Below the pieces are notes generated by a model. The model was not told the DNA's origin and ran no database searches. It was given only the letters and a program-made list of their open reading frames with translations. The position numbers were made by a program, and so were the translations under genes. A stretch of 64,000 nucleotides of DNA, from NCBI GenBank assembly GCA_025716855.1, contig JAIXMQ010000035.1, positions 124,001-188,000 of the forward strand, written 5' to 3'. The first letter of the stretch is position 1. Each line of letters opens with the position of its first letter. Below, in pieces: positions 10,804 through 22,300 of the stretch. Origin of the DNA: Pilaira anomala. Lineage: Eukaryota; Mucoromycota; Mucoromycetes; Mucorales; Mucoraceae.

Positions 10804-12658
10804 CTAAGATTTATTACAGTCCTTTTGTCTCCACTTTGCACCATATCGCTGAACACAGAAGACACATATACCGCTCAAAATACTTAGAGCAGCCATAATT
10901 GTCATCGACCAACCATTGCCAATCTTTTCAATTGAAGTTGGTGCTATCAATGGAGTCACACCGGCAGATATGCATCTTAATAAATTAGCTGCACTCATAA
11001 CTGAAGCTGAATGCGATTGGTATGAATCGACAATATATGTGTTACTTGGGGTTTGAACAAAGCCTACTCCAAGGCCCACTAATACAAAATCATAAGTATT
11101 TTTTTTTTCTTTCTTCAAAAAATAAGTTGTATCATACGTACATAAAAATAAACCTGTTAAACTCGCTGAAACATGAATATTGAAATCTAAACACCATCCA
11201 TACATGAGTTCTCCAATAGGAAGTATGATAATACCAATCCAGATAGGAGATAACCGAAGTTCTGGCAGACGATCTACCGGATCTTCTGGCTTACGAAGGG
11301 CTCTGTCTGATAATTTACCTGAAATAAGTGCACCTAAAGCATTTCCAGCACCATTAGCTAGGTACGCTAAACCAATTTGATAACTAGCAAAATTATAACG
11401 CGATGCTAACTGATGTGGTAAACTGGCAATGACAAAGTACATAAATCCATATGCGAATGTATAAGGTGTTGTCGCTAAAGCAACCACAGGCTTTATAATA
11501 AACTTAAAAGGTCTGCCCATACTTTTCCATCTACTTTCTTGCACTTCTGGCTCATGTACAGTCTCTTCCTTCTTGGATTGTGCTCTTTTTCTAAGAATGA
11601 TAGTAGATGTTTCTGGTAGAAAAAATAGGATGCATAGAAATATGATACCTCCCATCAATGTAAGAAACCAAAAAATATATCGCCAATCAAAGACTGCATT
11701 CATCCAATCAGTTAAGAATAAATTTATACAAAATATGATGCTTATACCTACATTCGTTTATTAAACCACCAGTAATAGGTCCAACAAGTGGTCCTACAAG
11801 AGGGCCCAACAAAAATAAACCCATTGCATTGCCACGTTCATGTACATCAAACAAATCAGTAATTGTACTACATGGAATATAATTGGTAAGTTTCAATCAT
11901 TCTGTTTGTGTACACAACATACCCTGCACCTACAGCCTGTGCTGCACTGGCGCCAGTTGCTTGGAATGCACGAAAAACAATAAAAGGTGATACAGAAGCA
12001 GAAAGTGCACACCCAACCGTTGATAAAACATATAGTAAAGTAGATAGAATATATATTGCACGACGGCCATGGCATTCAGAAAGTGAGGCCCATAGTAATG
12101 GCTATATAAATTTCTTATTAGTATATTTTTTTTTAAATAGTAATTAACATGCATGTACCGCTAAACCCATTATAAATACATATAGAGAGATGGTTGCATT
12201 GATGGATGTGTCCGAAGCACCAAACGATTGCCTCACTTGTGCAATGGCAGGCACCTTTAAGTTTATGTTAAATAACACATACAGAAGTTATTATGAGGAA
12301 AAGAAAAACTTACATAAATAGAGCTTGTTAACGGGCCAAGAAATCCTTGTAAAGCAACAATGAATAAAATAAACCCTTTTTTCCTTTTTGTTAATTTCGT
12401 CTATGTATGTTACTTGGTTAATAGGTAAATATAAGTTTAAAAACAAACTATTGAGTTTACTTTAATAGAGTACGAATCGACATTTTCATCACTCTCATAG
12501 GGGTCTGTATTTTCATCATCAATGCGCGATATGGTTTCCGGGTTATATTTTTCGTTCAGCACTGAGCTGTTATCATTGTTTTCAATTATGTCGGTTTGGT
12601 ATAGTGTATTTTTATAAAAACTTGAATTATCTTTTATTGGTGGATCTATGATTGCCAT
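10804..12658 (-). CDS. MFS multidrug/polyamine-type transporter (DHA1, 12 TM)
   Basis: Seven exons: 12658-12461, 12400-12314, 12254-12159, 12101-11923, 11867-11752, 11693-11142, 11078-10804, giving 500 aa. An acidic, Asn-rich cytosolic N-terminus of about 66 residues precedes the first transmembrane helix (GFILFIVALQGFLGPLTSSIY). The DHA1 motifs are visible: LWASLSECHGRRAIY (loop 2-3, motif A) and GPLVGPLVGPITGG (motif C of drug/H+ antiporters). Resemblance is to Qdr/Tpo/Flr-type exporters. The intron at 11079-11141 is 63 bp and free of stop codons, so unspliced mRNA would still encode a longer loop. Donor choice at 11751 was fixed by frame. The substrate cannot be read from the sequence. Confidence 0.88.
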
Positions 12659-13794
12659 TTTGATTAATAAAAATAGGAATAATAAATGGAAAGAAAATAT
12701 AAAAGATATCTACGTTTAGTTGATTATTGGGATATCAAATACTTAACAAACAAACAGAATTTATTTAGTTTCTGGCCAAAGAAAAAGTGATCATGACTTT
12801 TCATATCCTGAGAAAACTATTTTAACCAATAAGAATGAATGTAGTGTATCTTTAACAGAAGCGATGTGCTTTTTGCTTTTGCTTTTTTTTTGTTGGACCA
12901 TTCTTTTTTCTCTTTTTTACATATATAATATTACCTATGATTTTTTATAAAAAAAAATCAAAAACATGTGTTAAATAGTTGTACCTGTATTTATAAGAAT
13001 ACAAGTGAGATATTCGAGCTATTAATGAGATAGAACAAACGAAAGTAAAATGCAATAAAATATATATAACAAAGGTTAAATAATCAAACTGAAAAAATAA
13101 ACTAGACTTTATTAGAAGATACAAAAAGCATCTTAGTATATACAGTAAAATAGTAATTAAAGAGGCGTTGCATGAATAGTGAAACCTGGCCTAGGTTTCG
13201 ACCATCAGTTGCCCACGTTAATTATCATTGATAAACTAGTTCCCGAAGATTAACTAAGTTAATGTAACTGGCTGCTGTACCTGATAATTAATATAAAAGG
13301 AGATTTATGTCAATAAATACAATGATGTGATTTATATAAAAGAATCAATTAATTAATCAGAGTAGATAAACTTGTATAAAAAAATAAAAGGAAGTTGAGA
13401 ACATATGATAATTATATGAGAATATAATGTGCTCGTTCACAACATCAAGGTGGAAAAGTAAATTATAGGTGGTATTTTTTTATGAATAAAAAAGCTTTTC
13501 TATTATGTATTTTCGTGTTTTCTAAAAGAGTTATTCTTCCGACTTTATAAGAGATGTTCACTTTTGCGGATAGTTCTTTGTTATTATAAGAATTCAAAAT
13601 TTTGTTCAACCTATTCGCGAAAGCTGGTCAATCTATATTCAAAAGTTGGGCAAATTAGCTTCAAACATCTGGGCAAATTAGCCTCGCACAAGTGCGCAAT
13701 TTTTCTCAAAAAAGTGGACAGTGTTTTCAAAAAGTCAGTTAATTGAGAGTGGAGGCACAGTACCTTCTTTTTTCGCGTAATAAGACAAGAAAAA
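12659..13794. other. Long divergent intergenic region (MFS / YIF1)
   Basis: About 1.1 kb. It contains a 7-bp stem palindrome (GAAACCT / AGGTTTC) near 13182-13200 and an imperfect tandem GGGCAAATTAGC repeat near 13650-13685 close to the YIF1 start. The ORF at 13564-13746 starts with TTG and has no recognisable product. No RNA gene was found. Confidence 0.45.
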
Positions 13795-15233
13795 ATGTAT
13801 CCATCTGGAGGTAATTCAAACTATCAATATTCAAACCAGGCATATGGTTCGCCTTCCAAGTCTCCTCCTCCACTTCAACATCCTGTTCCTCAACATCCTA
13901 TTCCAGATTTTGGTACAGCCGTTCATCAAACTACACCTTCTCCTGGTTTACAACAACATAGTCAATACCAGTATAACCAAAGTGGTGTACAACAACCCAT
14001 GATGCCCATGATGCAACAACAAAGTCCTATGATGCAACAACAAAGTCCTATGATGCAACAACAAAACCCCAAAATGCATCAAACTTATGATCCTAATGCT
14101 TATACACCACAACCTCAGCATCCTTCTCAACAACAGCCAGGCAATAATCTTTATACTCAATTTGGTTTTAACGACCCTGCTGCTCAAATGGGTATGCAAT
14201 TTGCTGGAAGTGCTATGGCTCAAGGCTCTGCTTACGTTGAAAAGAATGTATGTGAGTTTTCGTATCAGCCAAGAAAATAGAGTTTAACCCCAAATAATTA
14301 GTTTAATAGATGGGTTAATATGCCTGCACTGAGGCATTACTTTAACGTCAGTAACTCTTATGTGATTAGTAAATTAAGACTTTTAGTATTCCCTTGGAGA
14401 AACTCTGTAAGTTTATTTATTATTTGTGCTGAAACACGTAAAGATATAGATTATTAAATACATATCGACATCATATAGTCTTGGAATCGTTTAATAATGA
14501 GATCAGAAACGGGCCAAATGGAAGGATTTAAACCACCAAGAGAGGATATTAATTCACCTGATTTGTATATCCCAGGTAAGAGAAATAAAACATTAATAGA
14601 TAAATAAAAAGAGGAAATGACAGAATTATTTACAATTTTTTTATTATAGTTATGGCAGTGGTCACTTACGTTTTACTTTGCGGTTTAACAGCAGGTCTTC
14701 ATAAAAGGTAAAATAAGGAAATGCAGTAAAAGCTACGCCTTCTTTGATATTAAATATGTATGATACTGTTTAGCTTTCACCCTGAAATGTTGTATGTTGC
14801 TGTTTCTACTTCAGTAGCAGTTGTATTTGGGGAAATTGTGTATACTAGGTTAGGGTGTTACTTTTTAAGCATACCATTCGAAGCTTCTATGCTTGATTTG
14901 GTATCTTATTATGGTTACAAGTTTGTTGGCATTATTGTTACTGATGTAGTCAAGTTGTTGGGAGGAAAAGGATATGTTTCTTGGTTTATTTTCGTTTATA
15001 CGGGTCTTTGTGTTAGTTTCTTTTTGGTAAGTAGTATTTGCATAAAATTTATTAAAACACATGTTTAATTTTCATATTTTCTACTTATTTAGCTTCGTTC
15101 TATGCGATACATTATTCTACCTGATGCAACCGCTGGTCCTTCTACTATGAACCCTCAACGTAAAAGACGTTTGTGGTTTTTGCTCACTATTGCTGCCTTT
15201 CAAATGCTCTACATGTTTTTCCTTATAAATTAG
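13795..15233 (+). CDS. YIF1: Yif1 family protein of ER-Golgi vesicle transport
   Basis: Six exons: 13795-14247, 14302-14406, 14479-14575, 14650-14707, 14774-15026, 15093-15233, giving 368 aa. The first 110 residues are Pro/Gln/Met-rich with a short direct repeat (MMQQQSP three times). They are followed by the conserved Yif1 start GMQFAGSAMAQGSAYVEKN and the HYFNVSNSYVISKL region. Several hydrophobic helices then end at MLYMFFLIN. Yif1 binds Yip1 and Rab GTPases and is needed for ER-to-Golgi transport and vesicle fusion. The family's usual length is about 300-350 aa, and the excess lies in the low-complexity N-terminus. It is convergent with the Rab escort gene, with 48 bp between stop codons. 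Confidence 0.92.
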
Positions 15234-15281
15234 GTTTTATTTATGCAAAAATAAAATAAAATAAATAAATATAAATCTTTT

Positions 15282-17228
15282 TCAGTAATCTTCATCTGGA
15301 TCTTGTTCTGCAGCAGGCATAAATTCTGCCTCTGGTTCGCACTTATGAAATATTTCGACAGCTTCTTCAAAAGCACTTTGGAAATTAAGTGATACATCAG
15401 GATCACCACAAGGTATAGTATTCTTTGGAAGTTTGAGCCCTTTTGTATCACGAACACGCTGTTCATAAAATACGGTAAATATTTTGTGTCCTTTTTTATC
15501 TTGCAATAACATATCGACAGCATTTTTTATCACTGCATCTTGTTTTGAAGATGTCCATAAATAGGTTACGACTATAATAGATTAAATTAGAATCTATATA
15601 AAAATGAGATAAATGAATACTTTACATTGGCCTTTAGGACATGCCATGCTTTCTTGACTCTGGTGGTTACAATAGATGGGTTCATCTGTATTACCCGCAT
15701 CACTACCAAGAGGAAAAACAGCATAGCTCAACCCATCTGCTACAAAATCTTCCTTATCGGCTGAAGCTAAGGGGGTACTTGTTACAACCATTGCTCTTGA
15801 TACCCAAGTACTATTATAAGAGCTTGATTAATATGTGAAGAGGTTTTAATAACAAGTTATTTTAATTACCCAAGCTCTTTTTTTTGTGGCAACCAAGAGG
15901 CATTCAAATAATCAATACCAGTAATGAGTTTCTGGCATTTATATTCTTGTCCTTCCTTTGTCACAATACCATGAACTTCATTATTCTCTTGATCAATGAT
16001 AAACTTTTCTAAAGGTTGATTTAAAATGTAGACGCCTCCATAGACTGCGCACACTCTACAAAAGGCCTGAGCAATTTCACTACCTCCGCCATACAATGGA
16101 CAAAGGTAAGCGCCTTTTCCAAATCTACCCATTGCTTTTACAAACTGATGAGTGCGTTCCAATCCAATTTCAGAAGAAGTTTTATCATCAACTATAGCAA
16201 TAGCATAAACAATAGCCTCTTGTAATTTACCAGTAATTTTAAATTTCTCTTGTAATAATTGAATATAAGTCATATCTTGTGCTCCTTCCAATAACGTATC
16301 ATTTAAATCATATTCCATAGCAAATGTCAGGAATTTCATTAGCTTTCTCTTTTCAATTAAACTCACTGCTTTGTTTAAAAATACGTCTTCTTTTGAGCTT
16401 GGCACCTAATATTCAATAAAAACACACAAATTCAGTTCCTTACTTAATCAAGGACTATATTTCTCTTGCATACCTTTTCTAATGATTTCGATTCCTTATC
16501 GAAAATATAGATATCATCAACACTCTTGAATTCTAAATAACGGCCCACACCGCTAGTAATTAATGTTTCAACCAAAGAATCACGGGATCCTAGTAATTTG
16601 GGTGTTGTATCTAAATTATACGACCTCGAAGCCTTTAATAAATCAACAAACATATTCTTTTTCGATACAGAATCAAGTTCTTTTAACCAATTGTCCATCA
16701 AATTTTTATCCATATCAGCTACAGTATTACATTCTTGTTCAGTTTCTTCAATTGGGTATAAATTTAATTCTACGTTGCGAAAATTAGAAGCATAGTTTTG
16801 GTCGTAGCTTATACTAGTTTTGTCTATTCCAAACTGACGTTAAAAAAAATACAATTTGCTGTTGTCTTCAGATATTTGCTTACCCGTGGATGACTCTTTA
16901 ACTTCTACTATAGAATAAGAATAAGAAATGAGGAATAAAAATAAAACTGCAGAGAGTTATTACCTTGCTTTCTATCTAAAACCCATTGTGCTAATTCACG
17001 AAATCCAAATACGCTCCAGTTACCTCCATAGTTTTGATGACTATCTAAATGAAGTACTTTTTTGCCAGCTCTTGAAAGTGAACTAAAACAAACAAACAAC
17101 GTTATTTCAAAAAAAGGTACTTTATGACTTGAAAAACAATATATATCTTACCCAGCTAAAATGGATTCTATTAAGCCTGTACCTAACACAACGTAATCAA
17201 AGTTTGTTTCTTCCAAGTTATCAGTCAT
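15282..17228 (-). CDS. MRS6: Rab escort protein (Rab geranylgeranyltransferase component A)
   Basis: Seven exons: 17228-17152, 17082-16964, 16907-16884, 16823-16474, 16405-15870, 15810-15626, 15571-15282, giving 526 aa. GDI/REP signatures are the N-terminal dinucleotide-fold-like YVVLGTGLIESILAGSLSRAG, YGGNWSVFGF, MKFLTFAMEY and CPLYGGGSEIAQAFCR. A long acidic loop between conserved blocks, and a divergent C-terminus rich in Glu/Asp, favour REP (Mrs6) over RabGDI. It presents newly made Rab proteins to the prenyltransferase. Exon 3 is only 24 nt, and the exon 4 acceptor (after GGAATAG) was chosen because it restores frame. It is divergent from the Gag-like gene with only 98 bp between start codons. 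Confidence 0.88.
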
Positions 17229-17326
17229 TCTAAAGAAAGAAAAAGAATAAAATAAAAGATACGTTTAATCCCAGTTTTAATTTCTTCTTCCTCTTCCTCT
17301 TCCTCTTTCTCTTTCTCTTATTTAAA

Positions 17327-19228
17327 ATGAAGAAAACAACCAGACGATCAAGGAGAAAGAGAGTACAAAAAGATAAGTCAGTTGATAACGCGGGAAGTGA
17401 AGAAGACCATGTGACGGAAGAGTCAACAAAAGAATGGGTACCGTTCCAATTAGAACAAGCTCAATTAGCAAAGCAACTTGAAAGCTATATCGAAGAATTT
17501 GAACAAAAATTATCTTGCCTTAACTTCAAACCAACTAACAGAGAGCTTGTCATTTTATTTATCATGAATTTACACCCAAGGTTTAAGCGTTTAGTTGAGC
17601 CTATGGAACCCAGTTTAAAGTCTTGGGTAGAAGCAGCTAATATGGCTCGTAGTCATTGTACTAGGATTTCTGTGATACTAGGCTGTGAAAGATTTGATAC
17701 AGATCCCATGTTTCGCTCAACTGAAACAAGGAGTTTAATCAGTTCTGGATATTTTATGTCATCAGATTCTCCTGCTAAAAGTATGTATCCTGGTGAAGAT
17801 TCAATCCGTCATTTGATGGTAAAGCAAAGAGAAATACCTACTGCATCTAGTAGCAGCGTAGAGAATTTGGCAGGTGAAGAAGTAATGACTATTATTGAAG
17901 AAGTAACAATTAAAAAAGAGACTGCCACTGCCAAAGATAGTGTAACTGCAAAAGAAACTATACCTACAATAAAAACCGTACCTACAGAGGAAACTGCACT
18001 TGCAAATGAAACTGTGTCTACAGAAGAAACTGTACCTACAAAAGAAAATGTACCTGAAAAAGAGACAGCACCTGTTAAAGAGACTGTTCCTGTTAAAGAG
18101 ACTGTTCCTGTTAAAGAGACTGTTCCTGTTAAAGAGGCTACTCCTGTTAAAGAGACTGCACCTGTTAAAGAGACTGCACCTGTTAAAGAGACTGTTCCTG
18201 TTAAAGAGACTGTTCCTGTTAAAGATACTACTCCTGTTAAAGATACTACTCCTGTTAAAGAGACTGCACCTGTTAAAGAGACTGTTCCTGTTAAAGAGGC
18301 TGTTCCTGTTAAGGAAACTGTTCTTATTAAAGAGACTTTAACGACAGCAGCGCCTGTAACTACAAAAGAAACAGCTAACCTAAAGGAAATAACCCCTTCA
18401 AAAGAAACATATTCTTCAAAAGAGAGAGCGCCTTCCTCAAAAGATACAGTTTCTTCAAAAGAGACAGCAGCACCTACAAAAGAAGCAGTAGCGCATAAAG
18501 TAACGCCTGCAACTGGAAGAGAAGAGGAAGATATAACACATAGCAATTTAAATACCGAAGAATCAGATACCACAGCAGACCTTACAAAAGGAAGAAAAGA
18601 TAAGGGCAAAGGAATAAAAGAAGATAGTACAGCAATAAAACAAAAAGAAGAGCAAGAACAAGAGAATATACCTTCACCTATAACCAAAAGCGCTGTTCAA
18701 GCAAGAATTCAACAAGTAGTAAAGAATAAAAAAGAAAAAGAAAAGAAATTATCCTTACCAAGAGTGACAGCAGTTAAATCAAACGGTAGTTTAAATAGCA
18801 GTAAAAGTATTTGCTATCGCGTTCCTGAAGAACATGCTGGAGTTAATTTAACATTTTTGGAGCTGGAAGTGAATGAAAAGAAAGTAAGAGGATTATTAGC
18901 TAAAGTAAGATGGGGTAGCTCAGCCATATCATTAGATTGTGTTAAGCGATTAGGACTTGAAATGACAGCAACAGATAACTTTTGTATCATGACAGACTTT
19001 GGAAATGAAGATACAATTGGTATATTGAAATTACCTATTGTTCATCCAGCAGATCCCAATATCAAATCAGAAATGGAAATACAGGTGTTACCAATGATTT
19101 ATGGTGGTAAAATTGATTTGGTTTTAGGTGCGGATTTCTTTTATTTTTTTAATCCAACTTTAAACATTAAATCAAGACGGATTCGTTTCTTGGATAGAGA
19201 GACACCTTATATTGTTAGTAAAATATAA
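17327..19228 (+). CDS. Gag/retropepsin-derived protein with PVKETV tandem repeats, probably domesticated
   Basis: 633 aa, one exon, uninterrupted. Residues about 35-115 resemble a Ty3-type Gag (helical, with LVILFIMNLHPRFKRLVEP and AANMARSHC). Residues 249-332 are 14 copies of the six-residue unit PVKET(V/A/T), flanked by looser KET repeats. Residues about 505-630 resemble a retropepsin fold: a first strand pair around VRGLLAKVRWGSSAIS, the CVKRLGLEM helix and the LVLGADFFYFFNPTLNI hairpin. The usual D-T/S-G catalytic triplet is absent. No reverse transcriptase or integrase follows, and no flanking LTR pair was noticed. The intact 1.9-kb frame suggests a retained host gene. The function is unknown. 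Confidence 0.72.
   Translation: MKKTTRRSRRKRVQKDKSVDNAGSEEDHVTEESTKEWVPFQLEQAQLAKQLESYIEEFEQKLSCLNFKPTNRELVILFIMNLHPRFKRLVEPMEPSLKSWVEAANMARSHCTRISVILGCERFDTDPMFRSTETRSLISSGYFMSSDSPAKSMYPGEDSIRHLMVKQREIPTASSSSVENLAGEEVMTIIEEVTIKKETATAKDSVTAKETIPTIKTVPTEETALANETVSTEETVPTKENVPEKETAPVKETVPVKETVPVKETVPVKEATPVKETAPVKETAPVKETVPVKETVPVKDTTPVKDTTPVKETAPVKETVPVKEAVPVKETVLIKETLTTAAPVTTKETANLKEITPSKETYSSKERAPSSKDTVSSKETAAPTKEAVAHKVTPATGREEEDITHSNLNTEESDTTADLTKGRKDKGKGIKEDSTAIKQKEEQEQENIPSPITKSAVQARIQQVVKNKKEKEKKLSLPRVTAVKSNGSLNSSKSICYRVPEEHAGVNLTFLELEVNEKKVRGLLAKVRWGSSAISLDCVKRLGLEMTATDNFCIMTDFGNEDTIGILKLPIVHPADPNIKSEMEIQVLPMIYGGKIDLVLGADFFYFFNPTLNIKSRRIRFLDRETPYIVSKI
18071..18322 (+). repeat. 18-bp coding minisatellite, 14 units
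   Basis: Fourteen in-phase 18-bp units encode PVKETV variants (PVKETA, PVKEAT, PVKDTT, PVKEAV). A fifteenth, diverged unit (LIKETL) lies at 18323-18340. Several neighbouring units are identical or nearly so at nucleotide level, which points to recent expansion or gene conversion. The antisense frame is also open across the array. Confidence 0.9.
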
Positions 19229-19345
19229 AGAAAGACTTACTGTAGTACAACTTAAAAAATAAAAATAAAACAAATTTTTGGTTCTCCTATGTATCTATTT
19301 GTCCTTTTCCCTTTTCATATCGCTTTAAACTGAACCCAAATTATT

Positions 19346-22300
19346 ATGTGGAGGTCTTGGGTTGATAGAATAAATACAATAAATAAAATACCAGAGGAGT
19401 CCAATGTATCTAAACAAGAGTTGATAAAGTAAAAACACCCACTCTTTTCTTTCCTTTCTTTCTTAACAAAAATAACGACACCAAACACTTGTACTCATCT
19501 TTTCTTTTTAGACAAGAACAACAACAGGCACGTTTTCGTGACATTTGGCAGAAGTGCAATGACTTATTATCCACTGAGCAGGTAAAAAAACAAACTTGAC
19601 GCGCGCGCTCACATATATTTACGTTACGTACATAAAATAGGAACGATCAGAGTCATTCTTAATGGAGCTACTCCCTTTATTCTGTTCAACATACGAGCAA
19701 TTCGGGGTCAATTTCACCTTTGGCATCATTCCGGATGACCGTACCTTTATAGGTTTAATAACTAAAGAATTAATAAGTGGTATACGTAAAGTTCCCGAGC
19801 ATAAAAGTAAAGCTGAATCGAGTCAAGGTAAATTAACACTTAATTAAATTACATTCTTTCTATGTTTTGATGAGGCTGAGAAATTGTTAATTATAGCATT
19901 GATGGATAATTTAAGGTCAAAATCACACTTGTACAATGTGATACAAGCAATCCGAGTAGTATCTTATGGCCCTGTAAGTTTTAACAAAAATGATGTGTTC
20001 ATACGGACAAAAAAAAAAAACTTATTGCTAAGTAGGAATCAATTGTTATTCTGATGCTGCAACAACGTATTCCATCTGTAATTATTAAATTATTTCGATC
20101 ATTTATTGATTTATCACCGGCATATTACGATATTCAATACAAAGATGATATGGAAATTGCAACTCTTTCGGATACGGGTGATATTATTGCTGATATTTTA
20201 AAGCAATTCGTTAAAAATCAATCTGTATTACATCGATTAATTGCTGAAGATACGTTTTTTATGATTTTACGTATCATGTCTGCTAAACCAGCAGATATCA
20301 TATCACAAGATACAGAACCAAATTATATTACTTGGAAGAATAGGTAAAATACAAATATATATTTATTTAGCTTGCATAAATTACAACAACTAACTTCTCA
20401 TTCATATATGTAGAACCGTAGATATCTTAAAATCTGTAGATATTAACGGAGAAGTGATTCAATACCTTCATAGTCGTAGATTTATTGATAGTATGATCAG
20501 ACTATGGAAAGATTGTACTACAAAAGATGATTTGACACTTGTTGACCACCGCGAAATTATATTGGGCTTAGATGTATTATATCATCAATTTCGTGGTTCC
20601 GAAAAAATACAATTTTGTGTCTTATTTGATGAAATGGTTCAATCATCCGGTTATCAAGTATTATCTGATACACTCAAGCTTGGCCCATTTCATCAAAATA
20701 TTTTGAATTTAAAGGTAAAAGCAAATAATGATCATAATAAAAAGACTCTATTGTTAATCCTTCATAAAGTTAGAAATCGTACAAAAATTAGTAGAACTAT
20801 CTTTTGTTGGTAAAATAACTCCAATTCCATCTATTTCAGATGGCTTACCTTATCAGCATGCCGGTAAGAATATTGCATTATAAAAATATTCTACTGATTT
20901 TTGTTAACATTGATAAATTGTAGATTTTTCTACCCCTCAGCCAAAGGGTCATACAGGTAATTTTTTTTATTTTTATTTTATATTTAATAAAATTGATCAT
21001 CCTATATATCTCATACAAAAAAAAACAAAACAATTTATTAAATGTGTAGATAAAATCGTTAAAAATATTCAAGCATTTCAGTGTTTATTAAACACTTTTT
21101 TAAGTTTTACCACTCAACCTGAATTTCCCGCGTCACTGCACATCGCTTTATTCGAAGCCATGAAGAAAGTAATTGAAAGCCACCCTTGCAACTATTTTGT
21201 TATAGAATCTACCAACGCTGTACCTCAATTGATTGAAAGTATGGAAAATTATGACCTGGAAATACAAAAAGGAATCATGGATTTAATTACGTTTATTATG
21301 GTCGATCTCAATTTTGTTCCTTTGAAAGAGATTGCTGTCTTATCATTACACCTTCAAAGTAAGACTATATTACTAACAAAAAGGATATATGTATACTTAC
21401 TTTTTTAAAAAAAATTAGGTAGTTCTTCTGGAAAAATGGTGTCATTGATTTGTGGTAGCTTAGCAGAATTAATAAATTCGTCAGCGAAGTTCTTTGTTGT
21501 AGTACAAGAGGCTGGCCTCCTTAATATTATGAGCTTAATGCTTTCGGATGTAACAGAGAAACTTGTAATGAACAGTACAGCTGAAGATGATGAATTCCTA
21601 AGACATGCATTGGAACATTTTGATCAAGTTATTGCTTGTCTTATCGCCATGACTTCTACACCAGATAATGTCACTATCTTCAGAAAATCGTAAGTCATTT
21701 TAACGAACTGATTTTCTTTTTTGGCTAAAATTTTCTTCTCTATCAGATATCGTGGAAACTTATTTGATTTGCTTCAATATCCAAAAACTCGTATTGGGGC
21801 ACTAAGATTATTTGAAAACCTTTCCAGTCATGCTCATAATCCTAAAACGCCCTCACCTACTCTTGGATCATTACCATCAGATAGTAACTCGTCTGGAGCA
21901 GAAATGGGTAACGCATTTAGCCGAGTAATGGAAGCTATTCAATTTATTCCACGTGATGACCTTGATTTCCGTCTTGAAGTTTTAAAAACTATTTATCGTA
22001 TATTTAAAGCACACCAATCTACGCGTGATATATTCCGTAGAGTAGGTGGGTATGTAAGTTTAGTTTCTATGATTGTAGCATTAGAAGGAGCATTCGAAGA
22101 CCCTAGCCGATTCTTTAATGACACAGTACATGATATTCCTACTGTACGTAACAAAATTGTAACTGTCTTGCAAACTATCTTTGTGGTATTGGCACAATCA
22201 ATGCATCACCACGATATCAACAAGAATTACTTTTTAAAAGATGTTGGATATGGATCATTAGAAAATGCTATCACATTAACAGGTGCCTTAAACAAGGATT

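Noticed and set aside
13564..13746. 60-codon ORF upstream of YIF1
   Set aside because: TTG start, low-complexity composition and overlap with an imperfect tandem repeat in the promoter.
17809..18687. 292-codon minus-strand ORF (repeating VSLTGT)
   Set aside because: It is the antisense of the PVKETV repeat. The repeat unit has no stop in that frame, so the ORF is a by-product.
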